Shown: one piece after another, positions 56,566 through 64,000 of the stretch
How the letters are laid out: every line of letters begins with the position of its first letter
Position numbering within the stretch: the first letter of the stretch is position 1
Assembly (NCBI RefSeq): GCF_019459225.1
Contig: NZ_JAIAZY010000023.1
Span: 1-64,000 of the forward strand
Direction of reading: 5' to 3'
Origin: Bacillus sp. IITD106
GTDB taxonomy: Bacteria; Bacillota; Bacilli; Bacillales; Bacillaceae_C
Length of the DNA: 64,000 nt
Position numbers and translations under genes: made by a program
Notes under the pieces: model-generated
Told to the model about the DNA's origin: nothing
What the model saw: only the letters and a program-made list of their open reading frames with translations
The model's database searches: none

Positions 56566-58257
56566 ATGAAAAGAACTTTCATTGCTCTTTTGGCGTCAAC
56601 ATTAATGATGTTGATTTATACGCCTTCTATTCAAGCAAGCGAGAATAATATTGACCAAGATAAAGTGGTGAATCAGCCCGCTGATTCTGGTGAACAGCCG
56701 CTGGCTCCGAATCTTGTCGATATCGATGCCACAGATTTTAAAGGCGCTGATGATGTGGGAGCACAGGAGGAATACTTAGTTTCAGGTGGTATCAATAAAG
56801 AAGCACTAGGGTCCATAACTGGCCAGTTGACATCTGATGAACAGACCCTTAGCCCATATTCCAGGCAACAAGACGATTTCCAGAAGAACGAAGAGATGAC
56901 TGAATATCATCATCCGGAAGAGAAACCTGCTGAAGCAGTGGCTGAAAAACAAATGGTGGAAAAACAGTCCTCGGATGGGACGCGTTCTAAAAGCTCATCA
57001 CTCCTTAACCTTCAATTAGCGGGATTAGCTAAGCCCTTAACAGGGGATGTCAAGTTATCGCTTTTAGGCTACAGTAAGGAAAAGGACGAGGGCACATCAC
57101 GCCTGCTGGATATTGAAATGAACGATTCTCCTTTGCTTGGCACCTTGAAAGTTAATATATTGGGCAACGAAAAGAAAACAACAGACACTGGCCATCAAGC
57201 CAAAAGGGGCCTGGTTGCAGTTGAACTGGACAATCAGCTTTTAGGGAAAGCAAACATAAATGTGCTTGAAAGTCAGGATGAGAATACAGATACATATCGC
57301 TCTTTAAGAAGCAGTTTGGCGACGGTTAATGTGGAAAACCCTCTTGTTGGAAAAGTGAACGCAGCAGTCGCTACTCATGATGCCTATAAATCGGAGGACC
57401 TCAGTTATCGTAAGGGCGGGCTCGTATCTATTGAATTAGAAGAAACTTTAGTTGGAAATGTTAATGTGGATGTCATAAAAGGTGATGGAAAAAAGACGGA
57501 CATTCTTGATATGGTGACAAAAGATACGCCTATTCTTGGTAATACTGATATTCGCGTTGGGATAGACAAGCCGTCTTTCACTGCTACAGATCCAAAGATT
57601 CCGGAAAAGTCTACTAAAAAGCCACAAGAACCGCTTGACACGGAAAGGCTGGAAGAAACATCAGAGCATGGGGTTGTACCGGAAAAATCGGTAGAAACGC
57701 CAGAAAATCAGATAGAAACGCCAAGGCACCGGGTTGATTCTAAGCAACCGATGGAATCCACAGAATCGGATGAATTTCCACCGTTGGATTTCCTCGATAT
57801 AAAAGGGGCTGATCAGGATAGAATTCCGCTTGATTTGAATGAATTTATGGAAGAACAAATTTTATCAGACAAGCCAGTCGATGATTCCATGGTGGCTGCC
57901 ATTCAAAAATTGCTAGAAGCGGGAAACAAGCAAGTGTTAAATAATCCTGCAATGACAAGAGCTCAAACTACCGCCATAAATCCAGCAGAAGATGAGTCAA
58001 GGCCAATAGAGAACCTATATGTATCAAAAGCTGTCATGCTGGTGCCCTCATTATCGGGCACGGGCGCCTCAAGTTCACACACAAATTCCTCGGCTAACAC
58101 GGGCCTGGGAGATCTGTTTGCTGGAAAATTGGATGCAATAAGCTATATGGCAAGTGAAATGTCTCATAATGCTTTGTTTAAGGTAAAAACACTTCGGACT
58201 AAGTGGAACAAAGAACCACCGATGGACCCGCCGAAGCAATCTTTCTTCTTATCATAA
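56566..58257 (+). CDS. Secreted repeat protein of unknown function
   Basis: A 563-residue exported protein. Residues 1-25 are a signal peptide (cleavage near IQAS-EN). Residues about 143-335 hold five to six imperfect units of about 35 residues with the pattern L-x-x-V-E-L-x-x-x-L-L/V-G-x-x-N-V-x-V, for example VAVELDNQLLGKANINVL and VSIELEETLVGNVNVDVI. A Pro/Glu/Lys-rich stretch (about 340-400) and a low-complexity Ser/Thr tail follow. No anchor motif (LPXTG or SLH) is visible. GGAGGTG precedes ATG 56566, and TTGGAA/TAAAAT upstream is a possible promoter. A Spo0E-like gene follows by 24 bases. I do not recognise the family. Confidence 0.75.
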   Translation: MKRTFIALLASTLMMLIYTPSIQASENNIDQDKVVNQPADSGEQPLAPNLVDIDATDFKGADDVGAQEEYLVSGGINKEALGSITGQLTSDEQTLSPYSRQQDDFQKNEEMTEYHHPEEKPAEAVAEKQMVEKQSSDGTRSKSSSLLNLQLAGLAKPLTGDVKLSLLGYSKEKDEGTSRLLDIEMNDSPLLGTLKVNILGNEKKTTDTGHQAKRGLVAVELDNQLLGKANINVLESQDENTDTYRSLRSSLATVNVENPLVGKVNAAVATHDAYKSEDLSYRKGGLVSIELEETLVGNVNVDVIKGDGKKTDILDMVTKDTPILGNTDIRVGIDKPSFTATDPKIPEKSTKKPQEPLDTERLEETSEHGVVPEKSVETPENQIETPRHRVDSKQPMESTESDEFPPLDFLDIKGADQDRIPLDLNEFMEEQILSDKPVDDSMVAAIQKLLEAGNKQVLNNPAMTRAQTTAINPAEDESRPIENLYVSKAVMLVPSLSGTGASSSHTNSSANTGLGDLFAGKLDAISYMASEMSHNALFKVKTLRTKWNKEPPMDPPKQSFFLS

Positions 58258-58281
58258 AAAAATAAGGAGAAGGAGAAAAAA

Positions 58282-58716
58282 ATGCAGAAAAACAGAACAG
58301 AAGCAGTACCCTTTAAATTGCCGTCAACGGATGTGAGCAGCGAAGCATTATCCAACCTGGAAAAGACACCTGTCAAAAATAAAGACATGGAAGGGAAAAA
58401 AAAGGAACAGAGCAAGACTTCTCTCGCTAACAATGAGTTAAACAGCGTAGTTTCAAAGATTGCAGCAGGAGACAACACCGATGCAAATGGAAAATTTAGT
58501 AAGGATAGCATCAAAAAATTCCTCGAGATGAGGATAATCAAAGTAAGACAGGAAATGATCACAATCGGTGTGGCGAAAGGGCTAAACAATCCCGAGACCG
58601 TAAATCTAAGCCAAGAGCTTGATTCATTATTGAATCAATATTTCCAATTAAGTGAACAGAGGCGAGTTTGTTATGGAGAATTTTGCTACCTTAACGAAAA
58701 ATGTGAGGAAGATTAA
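58282..58716 (+). CDS. Spo0E-like phosphatase with N-terminal extension
   Basis: A 144-residue protein. Residues about 83-122 are a Spo0E-type helical hairpin, EMITIGVAKGLNNPETVNLS followed by QELDSLLNQY, including the SQELD signature (110-114). Spo0E proteins dephosphorylate Spo0A~P and delay sporulation. Unusual are the about 80-residue polar N-terminal extension (typical members are 50-85 residues) and three cysteines spaced C-x4-C-x4-C (130, 135, 140). GGAGAAGGAG precedes ATG. It is in one operon with the secreted repeat protein. Confidence 0.78.
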   Translation: MQKNRTEAVPFKLPSTDVSSEALSNLEKTPVKNKDMEGKKKEQSKTSLANNELNSVVSKIAAGDNTDANGKFSKDSIKKFLEMRIIKVRQEMITIGVAKGLNNPETVNLSQELDSLLNQYFQLSEQRRVCYGEFCYLNEKCEED

Positions 58717-58794
58717 GTTTACCGACATTTCCACTCTCAAAACTTTACCGAAACATGGATGATCCCGGTATGTCAAAGCGTTATTAATAGAGAG

Positions 58795-58836
58795 ATGCCT
58801 GGAAAGCGGTAAAAGAGTTTCCAGGCATAGTTTTTA
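58795..58836 (+). terminator. Terminator after the Spo0E-like gene
   Basis: ATGCCTGGAAA pairs with TTTCCAGGCAT, followed by AGTTTTT. Confidence 0.85.
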
Positions 58837-58885
58837 TGTGAAAATTTTATAATTTCTCCTCCTTTTCAAGAGGAGCAAAATGAAT

Positions 58886-58907
58886 AAAAAAGCAGGGGAC
58901 CCTGCTT
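58886..58907 (-). terminator. Terminator after the HEAT-repeat gene
   Basis: On the minus strand AGCAGGG-TC-CCCTGCT is followed by six T. Confidence 0.8.
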
Positions 58908-60623
58908 CTAAGATTGAATAAATGGCGGATTTTTTAAATGCGCAGTATGCTCGTTTATAAGATAGGAGAACACTTCATAACGGACCCATCTTAACGGGAA
59001 TTTAAAAGCGAGCTCTTGATTCCAGTTATAAATGAAAATATGTGTTTTGTTGTACTCTATCTTTTTGATGTCATGTAAATAGATGCTATTTTCCTTGGAC
59101 CCATCTTGCATGACAAGCTGATTACCTATAATGGACACTTTTCTCTTTTTATTTTTGGCCAACTCGTATAGACATAATGCACCACCTACAACTGTAAAGA
59201 TAATCGAAATGAGAATGGGACCTTTGAATCCCGATAATATTTCTCTAAACCAGTGAGCAATCAGAAGGGCTAAAAAGAACCAAGCCCCTTTACTCAGTTT
59301 AGGTGAGCTTTCGAAATACACACTATTTTCATGTACTAGCTGTTCTTCTTCTCTTTTTTCAAAGAAGTCCTGCCTATGCTTTTCAATACTAGCGGAATCA
59401 AACTCGACAAAATCAGTATACGATCCGTCCCATAAATTGGCCGCATCGTCCCCAGCTTCAAGCGCATATCCGCCAACCCAGCCGACGTACTCCGTTTGAT
59501 GTTCTTTGAATTTCATTAAATAATATCGAATAGGCTGTCCATATGAATTTTCAGTCTCTACTTTTTCGACCACTTGTATGTCTTCTGGATAGCGTATGAC
59601 ATCTTCATCGTCAGGAGAATTAATGACAGTATAAAACAGCCTTGTTTTTGCTAAAAGAGGTTGCTTACCTTCCGTAATTGGGTATAGATGCTCCCAATTT
59701 TTATCAACGAGCTCCCAATATGTCATTTCTGCACTTTCAATATGGTTTGCAGATTCCAGCAACACGCTTTCCGGATAAGGCAGATTTTTCGAGATGCACA
59801 CGAGCAGTGCTTCTGTTTTGATCAATGGGTCATTGAAATGTAATGCCTCGTTAAGCTCCCCAGCTATCTCTTGTGAAAAATAGTATTTCATTAAATTAAT
59901 GAAAAGTCTCATTTTATTCCGAACGATTAAATAACTATCTTTCCATGCGGTATATACATATTTCGTAGAGTAATCCGGATCAAATGTTAAGTATTCTTGC
60001 TTCACAGAGTTATAGTCTGTAAGCATAGCTTCGAGAATAATCTCTTTTCTATAACCTTGCTCCATACCGGAATTGTTAAGGGAAAGAATCAAATCGTACA
60101 TCATGTACTTATAATGCTCGGAATAAATTTTATCTAAAGTGGCGTCAAGAATTCCTTTAATAAGCATCGGATAGGAAGACAGCTCATCAATCGGAATAGT
60201 GTAATCCTCCGTGTTTATTAACTGGACAATCTTATCTTCAAGAAAATAAAACACTTCTTCGTCTTCTGTTAAAATCAAAAATTCAATAGCGCGTTCTTTG
60301 GCGTGCAAATCGAACCCATCGAAATGCTTGATAAGGCCTTCGACGACTTCAGGCATTGGAAAATCACATGCAAAGTCAATGAGATAGAAAGAAGGATTAT
60401 CCCAGCGGTCGACACGCTCCGGGAATGGAGAAGCCGCGGTTTTAATGACTTCTTTCAGAACATCAATTTGCACCTCCAAACCATCCTGTTGTTTGTATTC
60501 GTATAGTTTTCCAAGGGCTTCGTAACGGGTTTCTGGATTTGAACTTTTTACCTGTTTCAAAATTTTACGTAATGCTAATTCTATCAAGTGATCCACCCTG
60601 TCCTTCACTGAAATATATTCCAT
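58908..60623 (-). CDS. HEAT-like repeat protein with membrane and PH-like C-terminus
   Basis: A 571-residue protein of no family I can name. The first 320 or so residues are all-helical with HEAT-like repeats (for example SNPETRYEALGKLYEY). A mixed region (about 330-430) contains the WVGGYAL segment. Two hydrophobic segments (about 450-500, KGPILISIIFTVVGGALCLY) precede a beta-rich C-terminal part resembling a bacterial PH-like domain. Start is uncertain: the ATG at 60623 has no ribosome site; the TTG at 60587 has GGGTGG five bases upstream. Function unknown. Confidence 0.7.
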   Translation of the reverse strand: MEYISVKDRVDHLIELALRKILKQVKSSNPETRYEALGKLYEYKQQDGLEVQIDVLKEVIKTAASPFPERVDRWDNPSFYLIDFACDFPMPEVVEGLIKHFDGFDLHAKERAIEFLILTEDEEVFYFLEDKIVQLINTEDYTIPIDELSSYPMLIKGILDATLDKIYSEHYKYMMYDLILSLNNSGMEQGYRKEIILEAMLTDYNSVKQEYLTFDPDYSTKYVYTAWKDSYLIVRNKMRLFINLMKYYFSQEIAGELNEALHFNDPLIKTEALLVCISKNLPYPESVLLESANHIESAEMTYWELVDKNWEHLYPITEGKQPLLAKTRLFYTVINSPDDEDVIRYPEDIQVVEKVETENSYGQPIRYYLMKFKEHQTEYVGWVGGYALEAGDDAANLWDGSYTDFVEFDSASIEKHRQDFFEKREEEQLVHENSVYFESSPKLSKGAWFFLALLIAHWFREILSGFKGPILISIIFTVVGGALCLYELAKNKKRKVSIIGNQLVMQDGSKENSIYLHDIKKIEYNKTHIFIYNWNQELAFKFPLRWVRYEVFSYLINEHTAHLKNPPFIQS

Positions 60624-60749
60624 TCTATTATTTCATTTTTATTTTGGTAGTCAATCACATATTTTAAGAGAAAAATGAATTCACTGTTAAGAGGCTTTTT
60701 ACACGAAATAGAGAATATGTACTTATGAGACTTTAGAGGAGAGGTCAGG

Positions 60750-60869
60750 ATGGAAATAGAAAATTATCACAGAGCTTTTGGGGTGTATACAATGATAGAA
60801 TTTGAAGATGAGGAAGTTAGGGTTGTTTTAGAAGGCGATGTATCGCATTGGGGAGAGTCAAATGATTAG
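60750..60869 (+). CDS. Small 39-residue ORF upstream of a Nudix gene
   Basis: ATG at 60750 with a good AGGAGAGG site. The product begins MEIENYHRAFGVYTMIEFED and ends in GDVSHWGESND. The RAFGVY start resembles the first strand of Nudix hydrolases, so it may be a truncated paralogue; alternatively a leader peptide. Its stop overlaps the next gene, so translation may be coupled. Confidence 0.45.
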   Translation: MEIENYHRAFGVYTMIEFEDEEVRVVLEGDVSHWGESND

Positions 60870-61302
60870 GAGAGCGGTTGGAGCCATTGTCACCTACAAT
60901 CAACAATTTTTGATTGTACATAAAGTGAAAATTACCACAGGCGGAGGGAAGGAGGATGCTCAAGGAGAGTGGGATTTTGTAAAAGGCGGAGTAGAAGATA
61001 ACGAGGAATTAAAACAGGCGATGGTAAGAGAGCTAGAAGAAGAAACGGGCTCTGCTAATTATAAATTCATCAAACAGTTCGATGAAAAAATCTGTTTTGA
61101 ATTTCCATCCGATTTAAAAAATAAAATTGGATTTGACCGCCAAGAGACGACGATGTTTCACTTTGAGTATGTAGGGGATCCAAATGGTCTGAATCCTACG
61201 GACAATGAAATCGACGAAATTACGTTTATTGAAAAAGGAGAAATGCTGAAAAGGCTGACCCATATTGACACTAAGGAGTTTTTTACCAAATATATGTTAT
61301 AA
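60862..61302 (+). CDS. Nudix hydrolase
   Basis: A 146-residue enzyme. The Nudix box is present in full: GGVEDNE, then REL and EEETG. It hydrolyses a nucleoside diphosphate linked to some group; the family is broad and includes Ap4A and oxidised nucleotide pyrophosphatases. GGGGAGAG precedes ATG 60862. First of a string of small enzymes transcribed together. Confidence 0.88.
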   Translation: MIRRAVGAIVTYNQQFLIVHKVKITTGGGKEDAQGEWDFVKGGVEDNEELKQAMVRELEEETGSANYKFIKQFDEKICFEFPSDLKNKIGFDRQETTMFHFEYVGDPNGLNPTDNEIDEITFIEKGEMLKRLTHIDTKEFFTKYML

Positions 61303-61324
61303 GGAATGAAAAAGGTGATTGTGT

Positions 61325-62005
61325 ATGATTAAAGCAGTCCTATTCGATTTAGATGGTACATTGCTCAATCGAGATGCGTCGGTCAGAAAATTTATTAACG
61401 CACAATATGAGCGGTTAATAGACTACGTTGGAAATGTTCCACATGAAACATATGTAACGAGGTTTATAGAGTTGGATTGCAGAGGGTATGTTTGGAAGGA
61501 TAAGGTTTATCAGCAAATGGTTGAAGAGTTCGATATAAAAAATTTTTCTTGGGAAGATTTACTGCAGGATTATGTAGAAGAATTCAAACATAATTGTGTA
61601 CCTTTTCCTAATCTGATTAACACGTTGGACGAGTTGAAAAAGCAAGTTCGCCTCGGAATGATTACGAATGGATTTGGGCAATTTCAATTGAATAACATCA
61701 AAGCTTTAGGGATCGAGCATTACTTTGATGCCATCCTTATTTCCGAATGGGAAGGGATGAAAAAGCCTGACCCTGCAATTTTCAAGAAAGCAGCGAATAG
61801 ATTGAATGTAACACACGAAGAGTGTATGTACGTTGGCGACCATCCAGATAATGATGTGAAAGGTGCCCAGAATTCAGGTATGATAGGAGTTTGGAAAAGA
61901 GATACCGGGTGGCAGAATGTAGTAGCTGATTATATTATTGATGACTTGCAAGATCTAATAAAAATTTTAAAGAAAAAGGAGAATGAATATGACGTACAAG
62001 TTTAA
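61325..62005 (+). CDS. HAD-family phosphatase
   Basis: A 226-residue haloacid dehalogenase-type hydrolase. Motif I is DLDGTLLN, motif II ITNG, motif III the lysine in KKPDPAIF, motif IV VGDHPDNDVKGA. A helical cap lies between I and II, subclass I. AAAGGTG precedes ATG 61325. A parS-like sequence lies within the gene. Substrate unknown. Confidence 0.88.
   Translation: MIKAVLFDLDGTLLNRDASVRKFINAQYERLIDYVGNVPHETYVTRFIELDCRGYVWKDKVYQQMVEEFDIKNFSWEDLLQDYVEEFKHNCVPFPNLINTLDELKKQVRLGMITNGFGQFQLNNIKALGIEHYFDAILISEWEGMKKPDPAIFKKAANRLNVTHEECMYVGDHPDNDVKGAQNSGMIGVWKRDTGWQNVVADYIIDDLQDLIKILKKKENEYDVQV
61435..61450. promoter_or_regulatory. Near-parS sequence inside the HAD gene
   Basis: TGTTCCACATGAAACA, one base (G to A in the central CACGTG) from parS. 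ParB specificity is strict at this position, so binding may be weak or absent. Confidence 0.4.
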
Positions 62006-62357
62006 AGGAATCGACCATATTCAACTAGCCGCACCAAAAGGATGCGAAGAAGAGTCAAGACGTTTTTTTAACGGAATTTTAGGATTGGAAGAGGTTGAAA
62101 AGCCTGAAACACTAAAAAAGAATGGTGGAGTTTGGTTTGCATATGGAAATGTGGAAATACATATAGGAGTAGAAGAACCTTTTTCTCCAGCGAAAAAGGC
62201 GCATCCTGCATTTGAAGTAGAGAACATCGAGGCATTGAAAAAACATCTGCTAGAAAACAATATTGATTTTATCGAAGACGATAGGCTTCCGGGAGCAAAT
62301 AGATTTTACGTTTCAGATCCATTTGGAAATCGGATTGAAGTGCTGGAGTGGATGTAA
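61989..62357 (+). CDS. VOC-family (glyoxalase-like) protein
   Basis: A 122-residue protein with the vicinal oxygen chelate pattern: FKGIDHIQLAAP at the start (metal His), a VEIHIGVE centre strand and the C-terminal FYVSDPFGNRIEVLEW with a metal glutamate. The substrate is not known. AAGGAG precedes ATG 61989, overlapping the HAD gene by 17 bases. Confidence 0.85.
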   Translation: MTYKFKGIDHIQLAAPKGCEEESRRFFNGILGLEEVEKPETLKKNGGVWFAYGNVEIHIGVEEPFSPAKKAHPAFEVENIEALKKHLLENNIDFIEDDRLPGANRFYVSDPFGNRIEVLEWM

Positions 62358-62363
62358 ACGTTT

Positions 62364-62933
62364 ATGGAAATTGTTTTGATAAGACATGGGAAATCCCTGT
62401 GGACTGAAGATAGACTAATCACTTGTCAAGAGTTCAAAAATTGGGTTGAAAAATATGATAGTCATGGGGTATTTGAGGAAGCATCATACCCTTTACAAAC
62501 TCTTGAAAAAATAAGAACAGCAAAAATAGTAGTGACGAGTGATTTGACACGGTCCGTTGAGTCTGCGAGGTTATTAAATCCCAATATACATACGATTTCT
62601 GACCCCTTGTTTCGTGAGACGGAATTACCTGTTCCTATAATAAAATTATTCGGATTAAAGTTAAACGCAAGCTTATGGGCAGTGCTTTTGCGCTGCCTAT
62701 GGTTTATCGGTTATTCAAAAGGATGCGAGTCTTTAAGAGAAGCAAAAAAGAGAGCGGAAAAGGCTTCAAGATTGTTAATTAATTTTGCAAAAGAACATCA
62801 GAATGTTGTCGTGGTGGGGCATGGATTTTTCAATATGCTGATGGCAAAGGAACTGAAAAAGCTAGGGTGGGTTAGTGCGAAAAAAAAGAGTTCTAAGCAT
62901 TGGCAATCTACAACCTTTTCGAAAAACAAATGA
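62364..62933 (+). CDS. Histidine phosphatase superfamily protein
   Basis: A 189-residue phosphoglycerate mutase-like phosphatase. The catalytic histidine is in LIRHGKS at residues 5-11, and the second in VVVGHGFFN near residue 150. SDLTRSVESA carries the arginine of the active site. It follows the VOC gene by six bases. Substrate unknown. Confidence 0.85.
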   Translation: MEIVLIRHGKSLWTEDRLITCQEFKNWVEKYDSHGVFEEASYPLQTLEKIRTAKIVVTSDLTRSVESARLLNPNIHTISDPLFRETELPVPIIKLFGLKLNASLWAVLLRCLWFIGYSKGCESLREAKKRAEKASRLLINFAKEHQNVVVVGHGFFNMLMAKELKKLGWVSAKKKSSKHWQSTTFSKNK

Positions 62934-62954
62934 TTAAAAAAGAAGGTGCTGGAA

Positions 62955-63080
62955 TTGAAGGTAACCGACTATTCAAAGATTGCCGAAAAGTATGATCAAA
63001 ATCCATTTAGAATAAAAGAAGTCCAATTCGATCATGACATTAAAGAGTACATAGAAAAAACAGCAAATAAAAAGGTATGA
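62955..63080 (+). pseudogene. SAM methyltransferase, N-terminal remnant
   Basis: TTG at 62955 with AGAAGGTG upstream gives 41 residues beginning MKVTDYSKIAEKYDQNPFRI. This is the typical N-terminus of small class I methyltransferases and ends at KKV, just where the VLDLGCGTG SAM loop should begin. No continuation follows in any frame, so it is a truncated gene rather than a simple frameshift. Confidence 0.65.
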
Positions 63081-63095
63081 ATAGGGGTAATAAAA

Positions 63096-63443
63096 TTGAC
63101 CGTAACTTTAAATCTAATAGTCATTAAATCTAAAAATCTTGAGGAATCCGTAGCGTTTTACGAAGAGCTCGGTCTTCAATTTCAAAAAGAACAGCATGGC
63201 AAGGGTCCAGAGCATTATGCATGTGAACTAGACCAACTTGTGTTTGAAATTTATCCTGCAGCACAACAAGCTAATGAAATACGTATAGGGTTTAATATTG
63301 AAAATATGGAAAGGATAATCGCCTCTCTTACATTAAGAGGAGCGGAAGTTATAACTGAACCGAGGGTGAGTCCTTGGGGAAAACGAGCGGTTGTAAAAGA
63401 TCCAGATGGAAACAGTATCGAGTTGCTGGAGAAGGAAAAATAA
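63096..63443 (+). CDS. VOC-family protein
   Basis: A 115-residue vicinal oxygen chelate protein: VAFYEELGLQFQKEQHG, HYACELDQLVFEIYP, and the C-terminal VVKDPDGNSIELLE. Glyoxalase/bleomycin-resistance fold; substrate unknown. Start is TTG at 63096 with AGGGG upstream. Confidence 0.85.
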   Translation: MTVTLNLIVIKSKNLEESVAFYEELGLQFQKEQHGKGPEHYACELDQLVFEIYPAAQQANEIRIGFNIENMERIIASLTLRGAEVITEPRVSPWGKRAVVKDPDGNSIELLEKEK

Positions 63444-63487
63444 ATTGTTTTCAATGAGAATATGATTTTCATAGGAGAGTATAAGTC

Positions 63488-64000
63488 ATGGAAACAGAAA
63501 TTCTAAATGCATATGACGAATTCGGAAACTTAATAGGGAAAAAATCCCGAAGAGAAGTACATAAAAAAGGATATTGGCACGAAACCTTTCAATGCTGGAT
63601 TGTCAGAAAAGAGAATGATACGAATTATATTTATTTCCAAATTCGCAGCGACAAGAAAGCTGATTTCCCAGGACTTTTAGATATTACGGCGGCAGGCCAT
63701 ATTCTTGCCGATGAAACGATGGAAGATGGAATTAGGGAAGTACACGAAGAATTAGGGATTGAAGTAACGATGAGTGAATTAATCCCATTAGGTGTCATCA
63801 AGAATACAATTATAATGGACAATTTCATAGATCGTGAGTTTGGGAACAATTTTTTATATAAATCGGACCAACCATTAACATTTAACTTGCAGGCAGAAGA
63901 GGTTTCTGGAATGGTAAAAGCAAATTTTAAAGACTTTTATCAATTTTGCTTCGGTGAATTAGACGAAATATTGGTGATTTCGGAAACCGAATCTACTTGT
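63488..64000 (+). CDS. Nudix hydrolase, IDI-like, partial at window end
   Basis: Open from ATG 63488 (AGGAGAG upstream) to the last base without a stop, 171 codons. The opening METEILNAYDEFGNLIGKKS and CWIVRKEN are like the Nudix enzymes related to isopentenyl-diphosphate isomerase. The Nudix box is AAGHILADETMEDG, then REVHEELGI. The C-terminus lies beyond the window. It is followed in class by no visible neighbour here. Confidence 0.8.
   Translation, partial: METEILNAYDEFGNLIGKKSRREVHKKGYWHETFQCWIVRKENDTNYIYFQIRSDKKADFPGLLDITAAGHILADETMEDGIREVHEELGIEVTMSELIPLGVIKNTIIMDNFIDREFGNNFLYKSDQPLTFNLQAEEVSGMVKANFKDFYQFCFGELDEILVISETESTC

Overview
The window is a contiguous piece of a low-GC Gram-positive, spore-forming chromosome spanning the replication origin. 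Gene content and order (dnaA-dnaN-rlbA-recF-remB-gyrB-gyrA on one side; rpmH-rnpA-yidC/spoIIIJ-jag, mnmE-mnmG-rsmG-noc-soj-spo0J, yyaC, yyzM, ychF, rpsF-ssb-rpsR, yybS-gdpP-rplI-dnaC on the other) are those of Bacillaceae. Noc, SpoIIIJ, YyaC and a Spo0E-type phosphatase make it an endospore former. I do not assign a genus. Relative to the usual map the window is reversed: dnaA and the gyrase arm read on the minus strand and the rpmH arm on the plus strand.

Layout. 1-2000: minus-strand HD-GYP protein with a degenerate metal site and two small membrane proteins. 2185-5812: three-subunit molybdenum hydroxylase operon. 5842-15250: gyrA, gyrB, remB, recF, rlbA, dnaN, dnaA, all minus. 13745-13909 and 15394-15654: two DnaA-box clusters of a bipartite oriC, with a DnaA-trio-like motif in the dnaA-dnaN gap. 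15710-20989: rpmH, rnpA, yidC, jag, a PAP2 remnant, bcrC and an LtaS-like enzyme. 21000-22710: gene remnant, SRPBCC protein, AraC regulator. 22925-30180: a third DnaA-box cluster, then tRNA modification and chromosome segregation genes with a parS inside spo0J. 30231-40506: sporulation, ribosomal, SSB, c-di-AMP phosphodiesterase and helicase genes, with a second parS and an S6:S18 autoregulatory leader. From 40507 the content becomes accessory: HelD, a 52-bp hairpin array, a CadC/CadA metal-efflux pair, an MFS carrier, a Usp/KdpD-like protein, the seven-gene Mrp antiporter operon, a PadR/HAAS pair, a secreted repeat protein with an N-extended Spo0E-like phosphatase, a HEAT-repeat membrane protein, and a run of small housecleaning enzymes (Nudix, HAD, VOC, histidine phosphatase) broken by gene remnants.

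Functionally the central 35 kb couples initiation (DnaA, oriC, DnaA-box cluster before mnmE), segregation (Soj, Spo0J, parS), division-site control (Noc), supercoiling (gyrase) and ribosome or tRNA maturation. The most unusual non-coding content is a family of interspersed stem-loop repeats: one complete copy between gyrB and gyrA, a minimal copy beside it, and related copies between rpmH and rnpA, before rpsF and before gdpP. A related hairpin pair is inserted inside a different palindromic repeat next to dnaN. Paired-arm changes between copies suggest that RNA or DNA folding is conserved.
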